A DNA stretch of 54,272 nt from an uncultured Bacteroidales bacterium (GCA_946415345.1 CAMKRY010000003.1:1-54272); one strand, 5' to 3'. Counted from the stretch's first letter, positions 25,986-35,045 are shown. Program-made: numbers and translations. Notes: generated by a model not told the origin, from the sequence alone.

Positions 25986-26180
25986 ATGATCATCGTTCCC
26001 ATTAAAGAGGGAGAAAACATAGAGAGAGCTCTTAAGAAGTTCAAGAGAAAATTCGAGAAGACCGGCACGATCCGCGAACTCCGTTCCCGCAAGAACTTTG
26101 AGAAGCCGTCTGTCAAGAAGAGAATGGCTCTCCAGAAGGCTATCTATGTCCAGCACCTCCAGCTCCAGGATGAGCAGTAA
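25986..26180 (+). CDS. rpsU: 30S ribosomal protein bS21
   Basis: The 64-residue protein (MIIVPIKEGENIERALKKFK, then a Lys/Arg-rich helix ending AIYVQHLQLQDEQ) is a typical Bacteroidetes bS21. The start is set by the SD at 25971 and the family N-terminus. An upstream in-frame start at 25923 would run through the promoter. The last 11 bp overlap the start of the AsmA-like gene, so the two may be translationally coupled. Confidence 0.97.
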   Translation: MIIVPIKEGENIERALKKFKRKFEKTGTIRELRSRKNFEKPSVKKRMALQKAIYVQHLQLQDEQ

Positions 26181-29100
26181 GGTAAAAAAAATACTCAAAC
26201 GCATCGGCATCGGCTTGGCAGTCACAGTGATTGTCCTCGTCGTTGCCGTTGAAGTTTTATTACAGACCGGTGCCCTGACGGGTCTTGTCCGGAACATCGC
26301 GTCCGACTATGTGGACGGTGAGCTGAAAGTGGGCCGTGTCACCGGTTCCCTTTTCTCGCGTTTCCCCAAGGTGCACCTGGTCCTGGACGATGTGTCCATT
26401 ACCTACCCCCACGATAAATTCGCATACGCGCGCGACATTACCCCCAACCTCCGCTTCACGGAGGAGGGCTGCGGCGTGGAGGTGGATACCTTGCTGTCCT
26501 TCCATTGCCTGGACGCGACGGCGAGCTGGATTGACGCTATCAGCGGCAAATATACCGTCACACAGCTCCTGCTGGACAGCCCCCGCTTTTTCATGCACGA
26601 CTATGGCAATGGCGTGACGAACCTCGATGTCTTCGGAAGCGGCGAGGATGCGGCTCCGGAAGAGCCGGCTGCCGAGGAAAAATCCTCATCGGAAGAGGAT
26701 TCTCCTGCCGAAGAAGCATCGTCCCTCTGGCCCGTGACGGTCGGGGAGCTGATCATTTCGGGCCGGCCCCATGTCGTCTATACCGCGGCGGCGGATGATA
26801 TCTATTTCGCCGGCGATTTTGAGGATTTGCAGGCAGTTTCGGATGCCGACGGCATGCTGGCGCTGCTGATTAACGGCGAGGCGGATCTCCGGACGGTGGG
26901 TTATGAACTCCACAAAGCCCGTCTGGAGGCTTCCGGATCGACCTTCCAGCGCTATGAATTCGGCTGTGACCGGATTCCGGTGTTCGACCTGACTTTCCGG
27001 ATGCCCCGTTCCGGTGTGTGGCATGAAGGCATGTCACGGCAGGGAATGGCCCGGTTTGTCCTTCGCGCCGGAAAGCTGGCTCCAGGCGGCATGGATGTGG
27101 AGGTGGACAGCCTCCGCGTGCGCGCCGACGGTCTCCGCGCAGACCTCATGGGCGGCATGGTCGACGTTTTCGGCATCGATCCGCTCATGCGCCTTCGCGG
27201 CAATGTGGACGCCTGCGTCGATTCGGTGGGATTCCTGCTGCCGGAGGATATGGATGCCGACGGGACGGGCCGGCTGGCGCTTTGGCTGGACGGCGAATCC
27301 CGCCTGTCGAACATCAACGCCATCCATTATCCCGAGGCCCGGATCGAGGGCAACCTGACCGTGCGCGAGTTTCGCTTCAATGACCGCACTGACGACATGC
27401 AGGTCTTCCTCCCGCAGGCGGATATCGATATCCGCACGATGGAAAACCAGTTTGATCCTTCCATCCCGCAGGGGACCCAGGTGCTGGGTGTCAAGGCGGA
27501 CATCGATACGGTTCATTTCCGCTACGGCGCCGAGATGGAAGCCCGTGGCAAGAGCCTGATGATTGCGGCGCAGAATTCCGTGCTCAGCTATGGTGCCAAC
27601 GGCCCGATGGGGACGTTTACGCCCTTCATGGTCTTTGTCAAGGCCGGCCGTTTCGGCTACAAGGACGGGGACGATCTCCTCGTCGGCATGCACCAGAGCC
27701 GCAATTCACTCCGCGTCAGCTCGGATTCAGTGGACCGCCAGCTGCCGCGCTTTACGCTCAGCAGCGTCAGCGACCGCATCTTCCTCCGCGAAGGCGTCAG
27801 CCGCTATATGCTCCGCAACACCGACCTCCAGGCTTCGGCGAAACTCAATATTTATGAACGCCAGCGCCGCCGCGCCCACCGCGATTCGTTGCGCCGGCAG
27901 ATGGGAGAACGGCCCGAATGGCTGACGACCGAGGAATTCAAGTCCTCTGACATTTCGGTGGAGCTGGATGAGGACGTCAAGGCCTATCTTCGCGACTGGG
28001 ACCTCGACGGCCATGCCTTCATCGGTGGCGGCCGTGTCGTGACTCCTTACTTCCGGACCCGTACGGTCCTCGATACACTGGCGACGGAATTTACTCTCGA
28101 CGAGGTGAAACTCCACGACGGCCGGGTCCATGCCGGCGAGTCGCAGCTGGCCCTGAACGGAACCGTGAAGAACCTCCGCAACGCCATCATGGGCCGCGGA
28201 CCTTATCAACTGAATTTCGAGCTCAATTCCGAGCATCTCAATATCGATTCGCTCCTATTCGCGGCGGCCGCCGGACAGACCTATGACGTGGAAACCCTCC
28301 GCGATACGATGCAGGTGCTGACCGTCGACGACGACGCTTACGAGCGCGCCGTGGTGGCCGATACGCTGATCCAGGACCTGCCGCGCATCGACCTCTTCGT
28401 CGTGCCGGCGAATATTCATGCCGACGTAATCCTCTATGCCAACAACGTCAAGTACGGCGGCATCGAGGTGGACAATTTCAGCGCCGACGCCCATGTCAAG
28501 CAGCGTATCATCCAGGTGACGAACGTCGCCGGTACGTCCAACCTCGGCAACTTCTTCCTCGACGCCTTCTACGGCACGCAGTCGATGCAGGACATCGGCG
28601 CCGGTGCCGACTTCACGATGTACGGCATGGACGCCGCCGTCCTCACAGAGACCTTCCCGGAGATCTGCCAGAGCACGGACGGTTATGTCGACAGCCTCTC
28701 CGGTGACATTGAGGCCCAGTTCGCGGGGGTGACCCGTTTCGATCCGGAGCTGAATACCGACCTGGCGACCACCAACGGCGTCGTCCGCGTCACGGGCGGC
28801 TACGGCAATTCGACCGAAGGGTCACGCCACCGCCTCGTCATCCACAACGGTCCCGAGCTGCGGAGCATTGCCTTCTGGCTGCCTTTCATCAACCGCAACC
28901 GGATCCCGGTGACGACCCTCGAGGCGAACGCTCTCATTGAGGAAGGCCAGCTGGAGATTCTCCCGATGCTGATCCGCAACGACTGGTATACCGTTTCCAT
29001 CGCCGGCGTCCAGAACGTGGACCCGGACGAGGCCTTCAAGTATACGGTCTCCATTATCCATTCGCCGCTGCTGGTTCCTTTCGGCATCAACCTGGTCGGC

Positions 29101-29475
29101 GAGAATTTCGACGACTTCGACTTCGATCTTGTCAAGTCGAAATACAACCGCACCCGCCAGATTCCGCGCTTGGACAGCCGCCAGAAGGTCCAGGATGCCG
29201 TCGACCGGCTGAGCGTCGCCGTCTATGATGTCTACAGACTGGGCATCGGCGGGGTGATTGCCGCGGCCAATCCGTCCCGTTCGTTCGTCGAGCTGAAGCA
29301 GGAGGAGAATTACGAATTCGCCCTGCTGGAAGGCGACCTGGACGAGACCGAGGAGGCTGGGCTGCGGGCCATGCAGGACGGCGTCGAGGAGATCTCCGCG
29401 GACGATTACGCGACCCGCGAGTTGACCCGCCTGCGCAAGGAGACCATGGACATCAAGAAGAAAGAGGATGAATAG
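26170..29475 (+). CDS. AsmA-family envelope protein
   Basis: About 1101 residues from ATG 26170, which lies inside the end of rpsU. A single N-terminal membrane helix at about 13-32 is followed by a long beta-rich periplasmic region. Features include VGRVTGSLFSRFPKVHLVLD near the start, an acidic low-complexity linker (EDAAPEEPAAEEKSSSEE) around residue 165-190, and a C-terminal AsmA-like domain (WLPFINRNRIPVTTLEANAL, FGINLVGENFDDFDFDLVK). AsmA-type proteins span the periplasm and are proposed to move phospholipids to the outer membrane. No enzyme motif is expected or seen. The frame is open further upstream, but the first membrane helix supports this start. It overlaps prmA by 8 bp. Confidence 0.82.
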   Translation: MSSKVKKILKRIGIGLAVTVIVLVVAVEVLLQTGALTGLVRNIASDYVDGELKVGRVTGSLFSRFPKVHLVLDDVSITYPHDKFAYARDITPNLRFTEEGCGVEVDTLLSFHCLDATASWIDAISGKYTVTQLLLDSPRFFMHDYGNGVTNLDVFGSGEDAAPEEPAAEEKSSSEEDSPAEEASSLWPVTVGELIISGRPHVVYTAAADDIYFAGDFEDLQAVSDADGMLALLINGEADLRTVGYELHKARLEASGSTFQRYEFGCDRIPVFDLTFRMPRSGVWHEGMSRQGMARFVLRAGKLAPGGMDVEVDSLRVRADGLRADLMGGMVDVFGIDPLMRLRGNVDACVDSVGFLLPEDMDADGTGRLALWLDGESRLSNINAIHYPEARIEGNLTVREFRFNDRTDDMQVFLPQADIDIRTMENQFDPSIPQGTQVLGVKADIDTVHFRYGAEMEARGKSLMIAAQNSVLSYGANGPMGTFTPFMVFVKAGRFGYKDGDDLLVGMHQSRNSLRVSSDSVDRQLPRFTLSSVSDRIFLREGVSRYMLRNTDLQASAKLNIYERQRRRAHRDSLRRQMGERPEWLTTEEFKSSDISVELDEDVKAYLRDWDLDGHAFIGGGRVVTPYFRTRTVLDTLATEFTLDEVKLHDGRVHAGESQLALNGTVKNLRNAIMGRGPYQLNFELNSEHLNIDSLLFAAAAGQTYDVETLRDTMQVLTVDDDAYERAVVADTLIQDLPRIDLFVVPANIHADVILYANNVKYGGIEVDNFSADAHVKQRIIQVTNVAGTSNLGNFFLDAFYGTQSMQDIGAGADFTMYGMDAAVLTETFPEICQSTDGYVDSLSGDIEAQFAGVTRFDPELNTDLATTNGVVRVTGGYGNSTEGSRHRLVIHNGPELRSIAFWLPFINRNRIPVTTLEANALIEEGQLEILPMLIRNDWYTVSIAGVQNVDPDEAFKYTVSIIHSPLLVPFGINLVGENFDDFDFDLVKSKYNRTRQIPRLDSRQKVQDAVDRLSVAVYDVYRLGIGGVIAAANPSRSFVELKQEENYEFALLEGDLDETEEAGLRAMQDGVEEISADDYATRELTRLRKETMDIKKKEDE

Positions 29476-30331
29476 CCAGGAATATATAGAGGTCTGCTTC
29501 ACGCTGACGCCGTACTCGGAGGAAAACGCCGAGATCCTGATGGCGGAGCTGGGGGAGCTGCCGTATGAGTCGTTCGTGACCGATGAGCCCGCCCCGGGTG
29601 AGCCGACGGTGGTCAAAGGCTATATCCAGAAAGAGCTCTATCAGCCGCGCGACCTCCGCGTTGTGCTCAGCGGCCTGTCCTTCGGCGTCGATTTCACCGC
29701 GACGCTGGTGATAGGGGAGAACTGGAACAAGGGCTGGGAGGAGCGCTTCGAGCCCATCGTCGTCGACGGCGTGGTGACGGTCAAGGCGCCTTTCAACGAA
29801 AATGTCCGCCGCACCCGCTTCAATATCTGGATCGACCCGCAGATGGCTTTCGGCACGGGCTATCACCATACCACTTATATGATGATGTCGCAAATGCTCC
29901 GGATCGAGGACCGCATCCGGGGGCATAAGGTGGTCGACATGGGCTGCGGCACGGCCGTGCTGGCGATTCTCGCCGCGAAGATGGGGGCGCGCAAGGTGTC
30001 CTCCATCGACATCGACCTCGTGGCTGCGAAATCGGCCTGGGGCAACGCCCGCTGGAACCGCGTCGGCACCCGCATCGAGACCTGCTGCGGCGACGCCTCG
30101 CTGCTCCAGATGGGCGCGTACGATGTTCTGCTGGCCAACATCAACCGCAATATCCTGCTGCAGGATATGGCGACGTATTATCGCTCGCTCCGCAAGGGCG
30201 GCACGCTGCTTCTCAGCGGCTTCTTCGACGGCGACGTCCCCATGCTCCTCGACGCCGCCTCCGCCCTGGGCTTCCGCTTCGTGGACCAGTCCACCCGCGA
30301 CACCTGGGCCTGCCTCCGCCTGGAGAAATAA
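29468..30331 (+). CDS. prmA: Ribosomal protein L11 methyltransferase
   Basis: The 287-residue protein has the PrmA N-terminal substrate domain (YIEVCFTLTPYSEENAEILM), a linker, and a Rossmann SAM domain with VVDMGCGTAVLAILAAKMGA, the DPQMAFGTGYHHTT signature and DVLLANINRNILLQDM. It trimethylates ribosomal protein uL11. The start ATG overlaps the AsmA-like stop. A hairpin (30341-30364) and a new promoter follow. Confidence 0.93.
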   Translation: MNSQEYIEVCFTLTPYSEENAEILMAELGELPYESFVTDEPAPGEPTVVKGYIQKELYQPRDLRVVLSGLSFGVDFTATLVIGENWNKGWEERFEPIVVDGVVTVKAPFNENVRRTRFNIWIDPQMAFGTGYHHTTYMMMSQMLRIEDRIRGHKVVDMGCGTAVLAILAAKMGARKVSSIDIDLVAAKSAWGNARWNRVGTRIETCCGDASLLQMGAYDVLLANINRNILLQDMATYYRSLRKGGTLLLSGFFDGDVPMLLDAASALGFRFVDQSTRDTWACLRLEK

Positions 30332-30340
30332 GTTTGCGCG

Positions 30341-30364
30341 GAATGCGGCATAGATGACGCATTC
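30341..30364 (+). repeat. Hairpin after prmA
   Basis: GAATGCG (30341-30347) pairs with CGCATTC (30358-30364) around a 10-nt loop. There is no T-tract, so this is either a weak terminator or another small palindromic repeat. Confidence 0.5.
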
Positions 30365-30370
30365 GCGGCG

Positions 30371-30398
30371 TTTGGGTCGATGGAAAAGACTATCTTTG
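30371..30398 (+). promoter_or_regulatory. Promoter of the GH5 gene
   Basis: TATCTTTG at 30391-30398 is a full -7 match, 19 bp before the ATG. TTTG at 30371-30374 is present, but with a 16-bp spacer, shorter than usual. Confidence 0.6.
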
Positions 30399-30417
30399 CG
30401 GAAGAAGCCGTATTCGT

Positions 30418-31806
30418 ATGAAAAAGATTCTTTTCTGTTCCTTTGTTTGCGTCCTGTTTTCGCTGGTCGCCATGGCCGGTTGCTCCAAGTCCAATGAAAC
30501 GACCGTCCCTCCGCCGCCTGCGCCAACGACCCACACAGAAGAACCGGGAACGAATCCCGGTACGAATCCCGGCGAAGAGCCCGGAGAGCAGCCGGCCGTG
30601 CTGGACAATGATGCGACGCGGCGGACCCTGCAAATGGGCATGGGCTGGAACCTCGGCAACAACCTGGATGCCTATGAGGAGGATCCTGACAGCAAGAATT
30701 ACCTGATGCCAATCGAGACCGTCTGGGGCAATCCCAAGGCGACGGCGGTGGCCATCCAGAAGGTGCGCGAGGCCGGATTTACGACCATCCGCATCCCTGT
30801 TACCTGGCTGGCGAAGATCGGTCCCGCGCCGGAATACAAGATCGACGCTGCCTGGATGGCGCGCGTGACGGAGGTGGTCGGCTATGCGCTGGACGCCGGC
30901 TTCGAGAACATTATCGTGGACACGCACCACGACGAAGACCACGACGACAATCACTGGCAGGATGTGAAGCATGCTTCAACCGATGCGACGCTGAATGCGG
31001 AAATCAAGAAGGAAATCACGGCCGTCTGGGGGCAGATTGCGGCGAACTTCAAGGATGTGGACGAGCGTCTGATGTTCGAGGGCTTCAACGAGCTGAACGA
31101 CGGCGGCTGGGGCCACAGTTCTGCCTTCAAGGCCAATCCCTGGCCGCAGTGCAATGTCATCAATGAGTGGCTGCAGGTGTTTGTCGACGCGGTCCGCGCA
31201 TCGGGCGGTTATAACGAGACGCGCTGGCTCAGCTGCTCGACCTACTGCGCCAATCCGACCTTCGCGAAATACCTGGTCCTGCCGAACGACCCCGCCGGAA
31301 AGTTGATGGTGTCGGTCCATTACTACGACCCGAGCGACTTTACCCTCGGCAAGGAGGGCTCCGACGGCAAGGATTACCTGCCGTACAGCGACTGGGGCCA
31401 TACCGGGATGGCGTCCCTGAAGCATCCCAAGTATGATGAAGATTACATCAACGAGACCTTCAAGATGCTCTACGACACCTACATCGCCAACAATATCCCC
31501 GTCTATATCGGCGAAATCGGCTGCTCCCGTCGCGACAAGCAGAAGGATCCCCGCGGCTGGGCGTTCTCCTTATATTATATGGAGTATGTCGCCAAGGCTG
31601 CCCGGACCTATATGCTTCCGGCCGTGCTCTGGGACTGCGGCGGCAAGGGCGTTCCCGGCCCCGAGCACCATTACTACATCCGCCACGACTCGGGCGAATA
31701 CTATCCCGACGCCAAGGAAGCCGTCGATGCCGTGCTCCGCGGCTGGTTCAATGATGACCCCGAATATACCCTCCAGTCGGTGTATGATTCCGCTCCGGTG
31801 CTTTAA
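30418..31806 (+). CDS. GH5 endoglucanase-like lipoprotein
   Basis: A 462-residue lipoprotein (LVAMAGCSK, Cys22) with a Pro/Thr/Gly-rich linker to about residue 62, then a GH5 barrel: MGWNLGNNLDA near the start, FTTIRIPVTW, VDTHHDEDH, and MFEGFNELND holding the acid/base E225. The nucleophile is E366 in YIGEIGCS. The NLGNNLDA and FNE layout is that of bacterial beta-1,4-glucanases (the GH5_4-like group), acting on cellulose, mixed-linkage glucan or xyloglucan. It stands alone with its own promoter and no nearby SusCD. The 51-bp repeat array lies just downstream. Confidence 0.88.
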   Translation: MKKILFCSFVCVLFSLVAMAGCSKSNETTVPPPPAPTTHTEEPGTNPGTNPGEEPGEQPAVLDNDATRRTLQMGMGWNLGNNLDAYEEDPDSKNYLMPIETVWGNPKATAVAIQKVREAGFTTIRIPVTWLAKIGPAPEYKIDAAWMARVTEVVGYALDAGFENIIVDTHHDEDHDDNHWQDVKHASTDATLNAEIKKEITAVWGQIAANFKDVDERLMFEGFNELNDGGWGHSSAFKANPWPQCNVINEWLQVFVDAVRASGGYNETRWLSCSTYCANPTFAKYLVLPNDPAGKLMVSVHYYDPSDFTLGKEGSDGKDYLPYSDWGHTGMASLKHPKYDEDYINETFKMLYDTYIANNIPVYIGEIGCSRRDKQKDPRGWAFSLYYMEYVAKAARTYMLPAVLWDCGGKGVPGPEHHYYIRHDSGEYYPDAKEAVDAVLRGWFNDDPEYTLQSVYDSAPVL

Positions 31807-31810
31807 TCGC

Positions 31811-31912
31811 TGTCCCTAATGCTCCGTTTTTTGGAGCATTGCGTACAAAAACAGGCAAGAATGTCCTTACTGCTCCACGGTTTGGAGTATTAAGGACACT
31901 TTTTTATTACTA
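31811..31912 (+). repeat. Two 51-bp palindrome-containing repeats upstream of the M24 peptidase gene
   Basis: TGTCCCTA at 31811 and TGTCCTTA at 31862 start two 51-bp units. Each has a hairpin core: AATGCTCC/GGAGCATT in the first, and a longer imperfect stem running from TGTCCTTA to TAAGGACA in the second. The second unit ends where the -7 element of the next gene begins. The first hairpin may also end the GH5 transcript. Confidence 0.82.
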
Positions 31913-31918
31913 TCTTTG
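31911..31918 (+). promoter_or_regulatory. -7 element of the M24 peptidase gene
   Basis: TATCTTTG, a full TAnnTTTG match, 18 bp before the ATG at 31937. The -33 region falls inside the second palindromic repeat unit and has no clean TTTG. Confidence 0.6.
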
Positions 31919-31936
31919 TGGAAAACCCATAAGATA

Positions 31937-33745
31937 ATGGCACAAAACATCTATAGGCAGCGGATCGAGGCGCTGCGGGGGCTCATGCGGGAGCGCGGCT
32001 GGGACGCCGTCGTTCTCGGCGGGGGAGACCCGCATGGGAGCGAGTATCCGGCGGCGCGCTGGAAGCAGGTCGAATGGCTCACCGGATTCACCGGCGAGGC
32101 GGGCGACGTGGTCGTTACGATGGATCATGCCGGCCTCTGGACCGACACGCGCTACTTCATCCAGGCCAACAAGCAGCTCGCCGGGACGGGCGTCGTGCTC
32201 CACAAAACCCGTGTGCCGGAGCAGATGCTGATTCCGGAGTGGCTCTCTCAGTCGTCATGCCCGGCGAATGCAGGGCATCTCCCGACCGTGGCGGTGGATG
32301 GCCTCTGCCAGAGTGTCGGCTTCATCGACGAGATTCGCGCAGCGTTCGATGGCTGCGTCAAGATCGTCAGCGAACCGGACCTGCTGGATGCGCTTTGGAG
32401 CGACAGGCCGGCGATTCCGCGGGAGCCGGTCTATACGATTCCCGATGAAGTGACGGGCGAGAGCCGGGCGCAGAAACTAGCCTGGCTGCGCGGCGTCATG
32501 GCGGAGCGGCATTGCGACGCCATCCTGCTGACGGCACTGGATGAGATCGCCTGGCTGCTGAATGTCCGCGGCGGCGATGTCGCCTACAATCCCGTGGTGA
32601 TTTCCTACCTGCTGGTGACGCGGGAGAAGGCCTTCTGGTATATCTTGAAAGATGATTTTTATACCGGTAGCGGAAAGGTCTATCATGAAGTCGCGAATGA
32701 GGGAGTGATAACCTGCCTCTATGACGATGTGGGGACGGTTCTCTCCAAGCTGGGGCAGATGGGGGTTCATCGAATTGGGATGGATCCGTCCACGCTGAAT
32801 TACCATCTGCGAAGCATGGTGGAACCAGAGGTCGACGTCGTATATGGACCTTCGCCGGTGGCGCTGCGCAAGGCGGTGAAAAATGCCGTGGAGATCGACG
32901 GCATGGTCCGCTGGCATGTTGAGGATGGCGTTGCCATGGAAAAGTATCTCTATTGGCTCGAACAAAACCTCGGTCAGACGGACGAGCATACGGCGGCGGA
33001 CCGGCTGCAGGCCTTCCGGGCGGAGATCGACGGCTACCGGGGCGACAGCTTCGAGACGATTTCGGCATGGGGCCCCGGCGCGGCGCTGCCGCATTATGTG
33101 ACGCCGAAGGAGCATGCGCCGAAGATCGAGGCGCGTGGGCTCTATCTCGTGGACTCCGGCGGGCAGTTTTTCGGCGGGACGACGGACATTACCCGGACGG
33201 TCCCGTGCGGCCCGTGCACGGAGCTGGAACGGGAGGACTATACGCTGGTGCTGAAGGGGCATATAGCGCTCTCGATGGCCGTTTTCCCGGCGGGGACGCC
33301 CGGCTGCCGGGTGGATGCCCTGGCCCGCGAGCCGCTCTGGCGCTACAAGCGCAATTTCGGGCATGGGACCGGTCACGGCGTCGGCTCGTTCCTAAACGTC
33401 CATGAAGGCCCGCAGGACATCCGGCAGAACCTCAACCCCCAGCCGCTCGTGCCGGGGATGGTCGTTTCCATCGAACCGGGCATTTACCGCGAGGGGCTGC
33501 ATGGCGTCCGCCACGAAAACCTCGTGGTCGTTCGGGAGCTGGAGACGAACGAATTCGGCACCTGGCTCGGCTTCGAACCGCTGACCCTCTGCCATTACGA
33601 TACCTCCATCCTGGTCCGCAATTTGCTGAACCGGGAGGAGATGGACTGGCTGAATGCCTATAACGAACGCGTATACCAGACCCTGGCCCCGCGCCTGCCG
33701 GCGGATATGGCCGCCTGGCTGCGGGATAAGACACAAGCGATTTAA
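31937..33745 (+). CDS. pepP: Xaa-Pro aminopeptidase, M24 family
   Basis: About 602 residues: two creatinase-type N-terminal domains and a C-terminal pita-bread catalytic domain. Metal ligands are visible: D406 (LVDSGG), D417 (GTTDITRTV), H480 (GHGTGHGVG), E513 (SIEPGIY) and E527 (RHENLVV). It removes N-terminal residues next to proline in the cytoplasm. Residues about 107-115 (CPANAGH) come from a REP-like insertion, 32254-32280, in the first creatinase domain. ATG 31937 was chosen over an upstream TTG because that would start within the promoter. deoD follows after 12 bp. Confidence 0.92.
   Translation: MAQNIYRQRIEALRGLMRERGWDAVVLGGGDPHGSEYPAARWKQVEWLTGFTGEAGDVVVTMDHAGLWTDTRYFIQANKQLAGTGVVLHKTRVPEQMLIPEWLSQSSCPANAGHLPTVAVDGLCQSVGFIDEIRAAFDGCVKIVSEPDLLDALWSDRPAIPREPVYTIPDEVTGESRAQKLAWLRGVMAERHCDAILLTALDEIAWLLNVRGGDVAYNPVVISYLLVTREKAFWYILKDDFYTGSGKVYHEVANEGVITCLYDDVGTVLSKLGQMGVHRIGMDPSTLNYHLRSMVEPEVDVVYGPSPVALRKAVKNAVEIDGMVRWHVEDGVAMEKYLYWLEQNLGQTDEHTAADRLQAFRAEIDGYRGDSFETISAWGPGAALPHYVTPKEHAPKIEARGLYLVDSGGQFFGGTTDITRTVPCGPCTELEREDYTLVLKGHIALSMAVFPAGTPGCRVDALAREPLWRYKRNFGHGTGHGVGSFLNVHEGPQDIRQNLNPQPLVPGMVVSIEPGIYREGLHGVRHENLVVVRELETNEFGTWLGFEPLTLCHYDTSILVRNLLNREEMDWLNAYNERVYQTLAPRLPADMAAWLRDKTQAI
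32254..32280 (+). repeat. REP-like hairpin inside the M24 peptidase gene
   Basis: A single unit beginning GTCATGCCC and ending GGGCATCT, with stem ATGCCC/GGGCAT. All 27 bases match the unit at 10193-10219 in polA, but the reading frame differs, so it encodes different residues (SCPANAGHL). Confidence 0.85.
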
Positions 33746-33757
33746 AACACTGAAACT

Positions 33758-34471
33758 ATGGATAAAAACAACACCCCTACGCCGCACATCGGCGCAAAAT
33801 ACGGCGACATCGCCGAAACCGTCATCATGGCCGGCGACCCCCTGCGGGTCAAATTCATGGCCGAACGCTATCTCGAGAACCCCGTCTGCTTCAACGAAGT
33901 CCGCGGCATGCTCGGCTACACCGGCACCTACAAAGGCAAACGTATCAGCATGATGGGCCATGGCATGGGCATGCCCTCCATTGGCCTCTACACCTATGAG
34001 CTCTACCATTTCTATGGCGTGAAGACCATCATCCGCGTGGGCAGCGCCGGGGCTTACACCAAGGAACTCCATGTCGGCGACCTCGTGCTGGCGCAGGGCG
34101 CCTGTACGGACTCCAACTATGCCGACCAATACGAGCTGGACGGCATGTTCGCCCCCATCGGTGACTTCGAACTGCTGTGCAAGGCCGCCGAGACCTGCAA
34201 AGCGATGAACCTCAACTACAAGGTGGGCAACGTGGTTTCATCGGACCTCTTCTACCGCGAGAATCCCAACACCAAGGGCTGGATCAAGATGGGCGTCCTG
34301 GCCGTGGAAATGGAAATCGCCGCGCTGTATATGAACGCGGCCCGCAGCGGCAACAAGGCCCTCGGCATCCTTACCATCAGCGACCACATCATTACCGGCG
34401 AAACCACAACATCCGAGCAGCGCCAGAAGACCTTCACCAACATGATGGACGTCGCTCTGTCGCTGGTCTAG
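33758..34471 (+). CDS. deoD: Purine-nucleoside phosphorylase, DeoD type
   Basis: The 237-residue protein phosphorolyses purine (deoxy)nucleosides to base and (deoxy)ribose 1-phosphate. Characteristic stretches are TPHIGAKYGDIAETVIMAGD, GMLGYTGTYKGKRISMMGHG, IIRVGSAGAY, AVEMEIAALYMNA and TISDHIITGE. The length matches the hexameric bacterial type. It lies 12 bp after the peptidase gene and 3 bp before the repeat protein, so all three are probably co-transcribed. Confidence 0.95.
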   Translation: MDKNNTPTPHIGAKYGDIAETVIMAGDPLRVKFMAERYLENPVCFNEVRGMLGYTGTYKGKRISMMGHGMGMPSIGLYTYELYHFYGVKTIIRVGSAGAYTKELHVGDLVLAQGACTDSNYADQYELDGMFAPIGDFELLCKAAETCKAMNLNYKVGNVVSSDLFYRENPNTKGWIKMGVLAVEMEIAALYMNAARSGNKALGILTISDHIITGETTTSEQRQKTFTNMMDVALSLV

Positions 34472-34474
34472 GTC

Positions 34475-34957
34475 ATGCGCCGACTCCTCATAGCGCTCCT
34501 GCTCCTCCTCCCGCTGGCCGCCCAGGCCGGTCCGGGGGAGGTGCATGTCTATCGGGGAACTTCGAGCTACTATTCCGACATCCTCTGCACGGTCCGGGAC
34601 GGGAAAATCTATTCGGGCACATCGAGCTACTATTCGGACATCCTGCTGACCGTCCGCGACGGGAAGATTTATTCCGGGACCTCCAGCTACTATTCCGACA
34701 TCCTGCTGACCGTCCGCGACGGAAAGGTGTATAGCGGGACCTCGAGCTATTACTCCGACATTCTCATGACCATCCGTGACGGGAAGGTCTATGCCGGGAC
34801 CAGCTCCTACTACAGCGACATCGTCGCCACCGTCCGCGACCGCAAGGTCTACGACGGTACTTCCAGCTACTACTCCGACATCGCCTTCCACTACGACGGC
34901 CATCTCTCCACGGCCGAACTGGTTGCCGTCCTATTCGTCGTGACGGATTTGCTCTGA
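34475..34957 (+). CDS. Exported protein built of 20-residue GTSSYYSDI repeats
   Basis: The 160-residue product has a signal peptide (MRRLLIALLLLLPLAAQA) and then six 20-residue units of the pattern GTSSYYSDIL.TVRDGK.Y.. starting at residues 28, 48, 68, 88, 108 and 128. It ends in a hydrophobic tail (LVAVLFVVTDLL). Each unit would form two beta strands (SYYSDILLTV and GKVYSG), suggesting a beta-solenoid or sheet stack. I have seen similar GTSSYYSDI proteins in other bacteria but know no function. It starts 3 bp after deoD. The DNA repeats are also close in sequence, allowing copy-number change. Confidence 0.75.
   Translation: MRRLLIALLLLLPLAAQAGPGEVHVYRGTSSYYSDILCTVRDGKIYSGTSSYYSDILLTVRDGKIYSGTSSYYSDILLTVRDGKVYSGTSSYYSDILMTIRDGKVYAGTSSYYSDIVATVRDRKVYDGTSSYYSDIAFHYDGHLSTAELVAVLFVVTDLL
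34556..34897 (+). repeat. Six tandem 60-bp coding repeats
   Basis: An exact 60-bp period carries GGNAC(A/T)TCGAGCTA-type cores in the middle copies, which are nearly identical. The end copies use different codons for the same residues, so protein sequence is conserved more than DNA. Confidence 0.9.
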
Positions 34958-35045
34958 TTCGGGTGCTTCCGGAGCGAAGCGACCCAGGGGGTTTGGGGGA
35001 TTAGGCCCCCAATGAATAGACCGACGGAGTCTCTTCAGCGGCACG

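Noticed and set aside
34556..34897. CRISPR-like array of regular repeats
   Set aside because: The 60-bp units are fully coding, with no unique spacers and conserved protein sequence.
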